A stretch of DNA of 10,657 nt, taken from Desulfobulbus sp. (GTDB taxonomy: Bacteria > Desulfobacterota > Desulfobulbia > Desulfobulbales > Desulfobulbaceae). The stretch lies in contig JAUVLX010000100.1 in assembly GCA_030600525.1 (NCBI GenBank), forward strand, positions 1-10,657, given 5' to 3'. Shown here in pieces: positions 6,607-10,657 of the stretch (positions within the stretch are counted from its first letter, which is position 1; each line of letters opens with the position of its first letter). Made by a program: the position numbers and the translations under genes. Under the pieces are notes generated by a model that saw nothing but the letters and a program-made list of their open reading frames with translations, did not search any database and was not told the DNA's origin.

Positions 6607-7363
6607 ATGGACTCTTCACTACTTGCCATCACCGGCATGTCCTTCCTTTTAAGCTTTATTTTCGCTCTGGGCGGGGTCGGCTCCGGCCCTGGTGTTAATT
6701 CCGGCCATCACCTGGCTTGGTCTGCCTCTCGCAGAGGCAAGATCGATTGGGCTGTTTGTCAACGGCGTTAGCATGATGGGGGCAACCTGGTCGAATATCC
6801 GGCAAAAGCGGCTCGATTACCGCCTGGGCCTCCCGATCATCATCGCCTCCATCATATTGGCCCCTGTGGGCGCCTGGGTCGGTGTACTAGTCCCTACCGA
6901 ATACGTGATGTATGCCTTTGTTGCCTTCTTGAGCTTTTCCGGGCTTATGATTCTATTCTTCAACGGTTCGAAGTACAAGGATCAATACCGAGAAGACAGA
7001 CCGATTACCGGGCCGATGCTTACCGGTGTCGGCTCCGGTTTCTTGTCCGGCCTGTTGGGCGTGGGCGGCGGTGGATTGATCTCACCGCTCATGATCCTTC
7101 AGGGGTTCAACCCGAAGAAGGTGGCCACGGTCGTCACCGCGTTTGCCGTGCCTTTCTCCTCGGTTACCGCCTTTCTCGCCTATGCAACCATGGGCTCGGT
7201 CAGTTGGAAGACTCTTTGTTTTGCCGGCGCTGCTGCCTGGGCCGGCGGCTACCTCGGCACAATCGTCATGCAGAAGAATATGCGCCCGGCTGCCGTACGG
7301 AAATTTTTTGGCGGCGTGCTCCTCCTTCTGGCAGTGCGAATGATACAGAAGATGTTACTGTAA
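6607..7363 (+). pseudogene. TauE/SafE (TSUP) family permease, frameshifted near the start
   Basis: ATG 6607 gives MDSSLLAITGMSFLLSFIFA then LGGVGS, after which the frame fails. With one base removed near 6683-6686 (GGCTCCGGCCCTG for expected GGCTCCGCCCTG) it continues as ALVLIPAITWLGLPLAEARS to the stop at 7361-7363. The restored length is about 251 residues, normal for the TSUP family (TauE/SafE, anion exporters often for sulfite or organosulfonates). The two internal repeats of the family are visible as FALGGVGSALVLIP near the start and LLGVGGGGLISPLMI in the second half, with about eight membrane helices. If the frameshift is real, a shorter protein could start at GTG 6692 but would lack the first helix. 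A weak AGGA site precedes the ATG. Its substrate is unknown. The rhodanese neighbour points to sulfur compounds. Confidence 0.85.
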
Positions 7364-7536
7364 AGATGCCTTAGACATGTTCAGTTTTGAGCATGGTCGT
7401 GTAATCGTATATTCAAGGTGGGGCAATATTAATGGCTTTGCCTGAAGCGCGCTCCTAGAGATCGGGAGATTTCAAAAGCAGGTTTTCACCTCAATTAGAA
7501 AAAAAATCCTTTGTATTCACTTGGCGAGAAGACGTC
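7364..7536. other. Intergenic region between converging operons
   Basis: This separates the end of the arsenic island (+) from the end of the que operon (-). No ORF, no RNA gene and no strong terminator were found on either strand. A 10-base palindrome AAGACGTCTT at 7529-7538 overlaps the queF stop codon but has no T-tract. Confidence 0.5.
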
Positions 7537-8352
7537 TTACTGGCGGGCAAGCCGGCCTATGTTTGCAACTCCATTTTCGGTAGAACGGTAGGGGTTAATG
7601 TCAACCCCTCCTCTTCTGGTGAAGCGCGCATAAACCATCAGCCGATAAGGTTTGCAGTGAGACATGATGTCAGCAAAAATTCTTTCAACGCAGTTCTCGT
7701 GAAAGCCGGTATGTTGCCGATATGATACGAGGTAGGTCAAAAGACTTTCCTTTACGATGTGCTGGCCGTGATAGTTTATTACAACTGTGGCCCAATCAGG
7801 CTGTCCTGTTACGGGGCAATTGGTTCTTAAGAGATGCGAGTGGAGGCTTTGTTCGATGACGTCCTCACCTGTTTCCAAAAGATCCGGATGTGTCTGGTAG
7901 TGGATAATCTCAATATCCAATTCATCAATGCACTCGCCTTCAGGTTGCGCAATCTGTAATAACTCAAAACGTTCCGGTGGTATCAGATGGACTTTTACCT
8001 GTTCGCCCGCTATCTGGCTCAGGTCTTTTGTCATGGTTTCCTGCACGATTTTTTCGGATTCAAACTGAGTCTGATTAAAGGAGTTGCAATAGAGTTTCAA
8101 CGATTTGGATTCGATAATATGAGGAGTTGTGCAGGGAAAGATAATTTCACCCACTGCTATAACAGGTTTTCCTTTTTTGTTCAGCCAGGAGAGCTCATAA
8201 GCGGTCCATCTATCTTCACCATAAAAAGGAAGTTCTTCTTGCAGACCAATTTTTTGTCGGGCTGGTCCCCGCGCTACAGGACACAATTGCCCTGCATCAT
8301 ACCTGGTTGAATGGATGACTGTTTTACCAAGGGGAAGATCTTTTGTTGCCAT
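7537..8352 (-). CDS. queF: NADPH-dependent 7-cyano-7-deazaguanine (preQ0) reductase, long QueF type
   Basis: This enzyme reduces the nitrile of preQ0 to the amine of preQ1, the base that is inserted into tRNA and converted to queuosine. The 271-residue length is that of the E. coli-type QueF with a duplicated tunnelling fold. Visible motifs are ESKSLKLY (residues 81-88, QueF signature), the catalytic cysteine C179 in RTNCPVTGQPDWA with D186 seven residues on (as C190/D197 in E. coli), and H218-E219 in GFHENC (as H229/E230). It is the last gene of the que operon, 86 bases after queC. The ribosome site is weak (AGAGAA). Intact. Confidence 0.96.
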   Translation of the reverse strand: MATKDLPLGKTVIHSTRYDAGQLCPVARGPARQKIGLQEELPFYGEDRWTAYELSWLNKKGKPVIAVGEIIFPCTTPHIIESKSLKLYCNSFNQTQFESEKIVQETMTKDLSQIAGEQVKVHLIPPERFELLQIAQPEGECIDELDIEIIHYQTHPDLLETGEDVIEQSLHSHLLRTNCPVTGQPDWATVVINYHGQHIVKESLLTYLVSYRQHTGFHENCVERIFADIMSHCKPYRLMVYARFTRRGGVDINPYRSTENGVANIGRLARQ

Positions 8353-8438
8353 GCTGTTCTCTGGTTAATAATTAGCGCTTGCTTGTTGATTTTGATAGTG
8401 GGCTAACGGGAAATTTGTAATGAATTCAATCCATTTAG

Positions 8439-9101
8439 TCACTGGTTTTGGTATATCGTCGGGTCCATTCCCTCGCTGTGACGCAAGGCATACTTTCGCT
8501 CGTCACAAGCACCGCAGGTACCACAGTGGGTTTCTTCACCTTTATAGCATGTCCAAGTCTTTGTAAAATTCAACCCAAGTTTTCTGCCTAAATCGCCTAT
8601 ATGTCTTTTATCGATGACAGCATACGGAAATACGAGGCTCACCTGTTTGTCAGTTCCAATCAGAACCGCTTCAGAGAAAGAACTGTTGAATTCGGGGCGG
8701 CAGTCGGGGTAGATGAAATGATCTCCCGAGTGGGAGGCCAAGTATACCTCGCTCGCCCCCACCGATTCAGCAAAACCTGCCGCTATTGAAAGCATGATTC
8801 CATTTCGAAACGGAACGACGGTAGACTTCATATTCGCCTCTTGATACGAACCATCAGGAATTTCCTCACCGGACTGCAGGAGGCTTGAGGAAAACAGCTC
8901 ATTAATAAATGAAAGCTTAATGATGTGATGAGGTACGGCCTTTTCCTGACAATACGCGGCAGCCATAGGGAGTTCCCGACAATTGTGTTTGGAACCGTAA
9001 TCAAAGCTGATGGCTTGAACTTGTTTTCCCTGTTCGAGCAAGTCGGTCAGGAGAACTGTTGAATCCATGCCGCCTGACAGCACTAGGATACAATCGGTCA
9101 T
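8439..9101 (-). CDS. queC: 7-cyano-7-deazaguanine synthase
   Basis: A 220-residue ATP-dependent enzyme that turns 7-carboxy-7-deazaguanine and ammonia into preQ0. The PP-loop LSGGMDST (residues 8-15) binds ATP. The C-terminal zinc site is four cysteines, C185, C193, C196 and C199, in TCYKGEETHCGTCGAC. Start: an in-frame GTG lies 12 bases upstream, but ATG at 9101 is preferred because GGAG lies 6 bases before it and the protein then begins MTDCILVLSGG as is usual. The queE stop codon (9103-9105) ends one base before this ATG, so the two are translationally coupled. Confidence 0.96.
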   Translation of the reverse strand: MTDCILVLSGGMDSTVLLTDLLEQGKQVQAISFDYGSKHNCRELPMAAAYCQEKAVPHHIIKLSFINELFSSSLLQSGEEIPDGSYQEANMKSTVVPFRNGIMLSIAAGFAESVGASEVYLASHSGDHFIYPDCRPEFNSSFSEAVLIGTDKQVSLVFPYAVIDKRHIGDLGRKLGLNFTKTWTCYKGEETHCGTCGACDERKYALRHSEGMDPTIYQNQ

Positions 9102-9102
9102 T

Positions 9103-9729
9103 TTATACTCCACGCTTGTTATTAAAGGTTAAAACATGCAGCCTGGGAGAAAAGTGAAAGCCATTTTCCAGACAAAAACTCCAGGTATCTTCAAATTTAT
9201 CTAACTGCTCCTTCCGGCTTATACCTTTCGGCATGATAAAGACTAACTCGGGAGAGATGTCATGTCGTTGAGTAAACGCTTTAATAATGTCAAAATCATT
9301 GTCCACTACAAACTTGAACACCTGTGCCCTCTTCAGGTTGATTTTGTCGAACACCCAGCGGTCGTCTAAATACTTGGGGGAACAGACTGAAAAACCTTTT
9401 GTGTCGCTGGGGATTTCAATTTTACCACTGGTTTCATATTGAACCCGGCACCCTTGATCGAGTAAATTTTTCTCAAGTTGTTTTAATCCATTACGCCACT
9501 GAAGAAACGGCTCCCCCCCGGTAATCACTATCAGGTTGGTGTCAAAACTCACTATCTTACGGTAAGCGTCGTCCAGATTCATTGAATATCCAGTGTCGCA
9601 AGCGTACATGGTATCACACCATGGGCAGAGCGGTTCTATACAACCACTGAGTCTGACAAAAACGGCAGGCTGCCCGGAGAAGGGACCTTCACCCTGAAGA
9701 GAGTTAAAAATTTCCGTAACGTCAAGCAC
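9103..9729 (-). CDS. queE: 7-carboxy-7-deazaguanine synthase (radical SAM)
   Basis: A 208-residue radical SAM enzyme that converts 6-carboxytetrahydropterin to 7-carboxy-7-deazaguanine. It begins MLDVTEIFNSLQGEGPFSGQ, the standard QueE opening. The Fe-S cysteines are C30, C35 and C38 in SGCIEPLCPWCDT. The first spacer is four residues (C-x4-C-x2-C), one longer than the C-x3-C-x2-C of most radical SAM proteins and of E. coli QueE. ITGGEPFLQW (about residues 69-78) is the SAM-binding GGE motif. It uses a GTG start and overlaps the queD stop by 8 bases, with GAGGG upstream. It lies between QueD, which makes its substrate, and QueC, which uses its product. Confidence 0.95.
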   Translation of the reverse strand: MLDVTEIFNSLQGEGPFSGQPAVFVRLSGCIEPLCPWCDTMYACDTGYSMNLDDAYRKIVSFDTNLIVITGGEPFLQWRNGLKQLEKNLLDQGCRVQYETSGKIEIPSDTKGFSVCSPKYLDDRWVFDKINLKRAQVFKFVVDNDFDIIKAFTQRHDISPELVFIMPKGISRKEQLDKFEDTWSFCLENGFHFSPRLHVLTFNNKRGV

Positions 9730-10135
9730 GGTATCCCTCTCGGGTCATAGTCGCCCATGAGGTTGGAGTCTCATAAAGAACCACCGATTGGAGCAACACT
9801 TCTTTGGAGCTTAATTTTTCAGCGAGCACGGTATAAATATGGATAACCATATTTTCTGCCGTAACCGGCAGATTCTCATACTCTTCCAGCTCGTTTAAGT
9901 ATGCGTGATCGTACCTGGTAAGGAGTGTTTCTTGGACAAAGGTTTTTAGTTCGGTGAAATTAAGGATCATTCCGTCGTCTCGGACAGTACCGGAGACGGT
10001 GACTTGAAGGCGGTAGGTGTGACCGTGAAGTTTCGAGCACTTACCGTAGATTTGACGATTTTGTTCTTCTGAAAGGTGATCGGACCACAACCGATGGGCC
10101 GCATCAAATTGAAACTCTTTGGTAATCGTAAGCAT
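9722..10135 (-). CDS. queD: 6-carboxy-5,6,7,8-tetrahydropterin synthase
   Basis: A 137-residue tunnelling-fold enzyme (PTPS family) that makes 6-carboxytetrahydropterin from dihydroneopterin triphosphate. It shows ITKEFQFDAAH with zinc ligand H14, then YGKCSKLHGHTYRLQV with catalytic C33 and zinc ligands H37 and H39. The C-x3-HGH spacing is the QueD type. DHAYLNE and YETP near the end supply further active-site residues. ATG 10135 gives MLTITKEF. An in-frame GTG at 10141 (adding two residues) is possible, since the GGTGG before the ATG is rather close. It is first in the que operon behind the promoter at 10218-10245. No folE, the gene for the preceding step, is in the window. Confidence 0.95.
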   Translation of the reverse strand: MLTITKEFQFDAAHRLWSDHLSEEQNRQIYGKCSKLHGHTYRLQVTVSGTVRDDGMILNFTELKTFVQETLLTRYDHAYLNELEEYENLPVTAENMVIHIYTVLAEKLSSKEVLLQSVVLYETPTSWATMTREGYRA

Positions 10136-10172
10136 AGCCACCTGTAAACATAAGTGAGGGAGAATTTGATAA

Positions 10173-10194
10173 GGCGGGGTTCCACTCGTCCGCC
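10173..10194 (-). other. GC hairpin in the que operon leader
   Basis: In the leader RNA (- strand), GGCGG (10194-10190) pairs with CCGCC (10177-10173) around a 12-base loop containing ACGA. There is no U-tract. It lies between the predicted transcription start and the queD start. It does not match the preQ1-I consensus as I know it, so it is recorded only as structure. Confidence 0.4.
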
Positions 10195-10217
10195 GATTTT
10201 AAAATACAAAGAACTCG

Positions 10218-10245
10218 ATTATACACAATCTTCCGTAAAGAACAA
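10218..10245 (-). promoter_or_regulatory. Sigma70-like promoter of the que operon
   Basis: On the - strand a perfect TATAAT (10223-10218) is preceded by TTGTTC (10245-10240) with a 16-base spacer. It lies about 80 bases upstream of the queD start, on the correct strand and in an AT-rich stretch. The -35 box is a partial match. Confidence 0.6.
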
Positions 10246-10277
10246 AAACAATAACAAAGGCTCTTGATTAATGAAAG

Positions 10278-10316
10278 GCAGGTAATGTTAGCATTGGCAA
10301 CATTACCTCCGTTTTT
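10278..10316. repeat. Long hairpin with T-tract, and flanking repeat copies
   Basis: A perfect 10-base inverted repeat, AGGTAATGTT (10280-10289) and AACATTACCT (10299-10308), whose 9-base loop can pair further (a bulged A, GC/GC and an ATTG tetraloop). CCG and T5 follow on the + strand. The unit GCAGGTAATGT (10278-10288) recurs in inverse orientation as ACATTACCTGC at 10367-10377. A second smaller hairpin ATCAGG/CCTGAT lies at 10322-10344. Possible roles are an insertion-sequence end or a terminator. It sits between the que promoter and the transposase remnant. Confidence 0.6.
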
Positions 10317-10395
10317 CAGAAATCAGGTTTAAATTATTCCTGATGCTCATCATCTCCTCTTGTCACACATTACCTGCATTTTGGGGTGTCTTTAA

Positions 10396-10424
10396 GGAAA
10401 AAGGGGTCAGTATTAATTATTGAG
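10396..10424. other. GGGGTCAG...TTAATTATTGA motif next to the transposase
   Basis: The 250 bases before the transposase hold no other gene. Here the sequence reads AAAAAGGGGTCAGTATTAAT then TATTGAG. From general familiarity, similar (A)nGGGGTCAG-type strings flank transposases in several environmental proteobacterial genomes. It may mark the end of the element, but no matching partner is in the window. Confidence 0.3.
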
Positions 10425-10502
10425 CATTTTCGGCACGCAGGCACTGGGCTCATACCATTCAATTTTGTGTTTACGATCCCAACTCTCCCCAGCGTTGATG
10501 TT

Positions 10503-10657
10503 TCAAGTGGCCTTTTGTGTGGTTAAAATTTCTTCGAGAGACATGGGGTGCGTCATAATTCCTAAGGCAACAGCAGGCACTACTCCTGTTGTCCAGTGCG
10601 GCCTTACAAAATTATGTATCAGTTGATGAACATCCAGAGTGCGTTGCAAGCCATCTT
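10503..10657 (-). CDS. Transposase, C-terminal end (partial)
   Basis: The open frame enters from the right edge (first full codon ends at 10653) and stops with TGA at 10503-10505, giving 50 residues. The core LDVHQLIHNFVRPHWTTGVV followed by PAVALGI and MSLEEIL is the C-terminal pattern (x-NFVRPH-x-T...P-A-x-A-x-G) of DDE-type transposases, where the last helix follows the catalytic glutamate. The exact IS family cannot be named from this piece, and whether the rest is complete is unknown. It is on the same strand as the que genes and upstream of them. Confidence 0.75.
   Translation of the reverse strand, partial: DGLQRTLDVHQLIHNFVRPHWTTGVVPAVALGIMTHPMSLEEILTTQKAT

Noticed and set aside
7987..8310. 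107-codon + strand ORF
   Set aside because: It is fully antisense to queF, which has all catalytic residues, and has no recognisable features of its own.
10280..10308. Integron attC site
   Set aside because: The hairpin has GTTAGC and GGCAAC near its loop, but these do not fit the attC core pattern GTTRRRY/RYYYAAC, and no cassette structure is present.
10420..10626. 68-codon + strand ORF at the right end
   Set aside because: It lies opposite the transposase C-terminus, which reads as a clear protein family on the - strand.

Overview
The window looks like a chromosomal segment of a sulfate- or sulfur-metabolising Desulfobacterota bacterium (former Deltaproteobacteria, perhaps near Desulfobulbales). 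This is inferred from the mix of a bd-type quinol oxidase, an exported multiheme c-type cytochrome, a CGGC-domain protein and an ATP-independent deazapurine cluster. No rRNA or marker gene is present to settle it. No tRNA, rRNA or CRISPR array was seen.

Layout. (1) 1-1460, + strand: the end of cydA, a complete cydB and a 30-residue single-helix protein in the CydX position, closed by a strong bidirectional hairpin terminator. (2) 1501-2385, - strand: an intact LysR-type regulator whose upstream region carries nested inverted repeats, divergent from (3) 2663-2995, + strand: a small CGGC-domain cysteine-rich protein. (4) 3121-4464, + strand: an exported five-haem cytochrome c interrupted at 4078-4080 by an in-frame TGA. 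The frame stays open for 128 further codons and a possible SECIS-like hairpin follows directly, so it may be a selenoprotein. A strong terminator follows at 4509-4545.

(5) 4728-7363, + strand: an arsenic island (arsR, acr3, arsC, rhodanese, TauE/SafE-type permease) that looks by eye more GC-rich than its flanks. Only arsR and arsC are intact. acr3 has lost about its first half, including the conserved transport cysteine region, and has a second frameshift. The rhodanese and the permease each carry a one-base frameshift. The coding sequence is otherwise well kept, so this is either very recent decay or sequence error in part.

(6) 7537-10141, - strand: queD-queE-queC-queF in pathway order, giving 7-cyano- then 7-aminomethyl-7-deazaguanine (preQ1) for queuosine. 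The first enzyme, FolE, is not in the window. A good sigma70-like promoter lies upstream of queD. (7) 10250-10657: a short repeat- and hairpin-rich stretch next to the C-terminal end of a transposase that runs off the window.

The most interesting item is the in-frame TGA in the multiheme cytochrome. Second is the broken arsenic operon that combines arsenate reduction with sulfur-handling genes.
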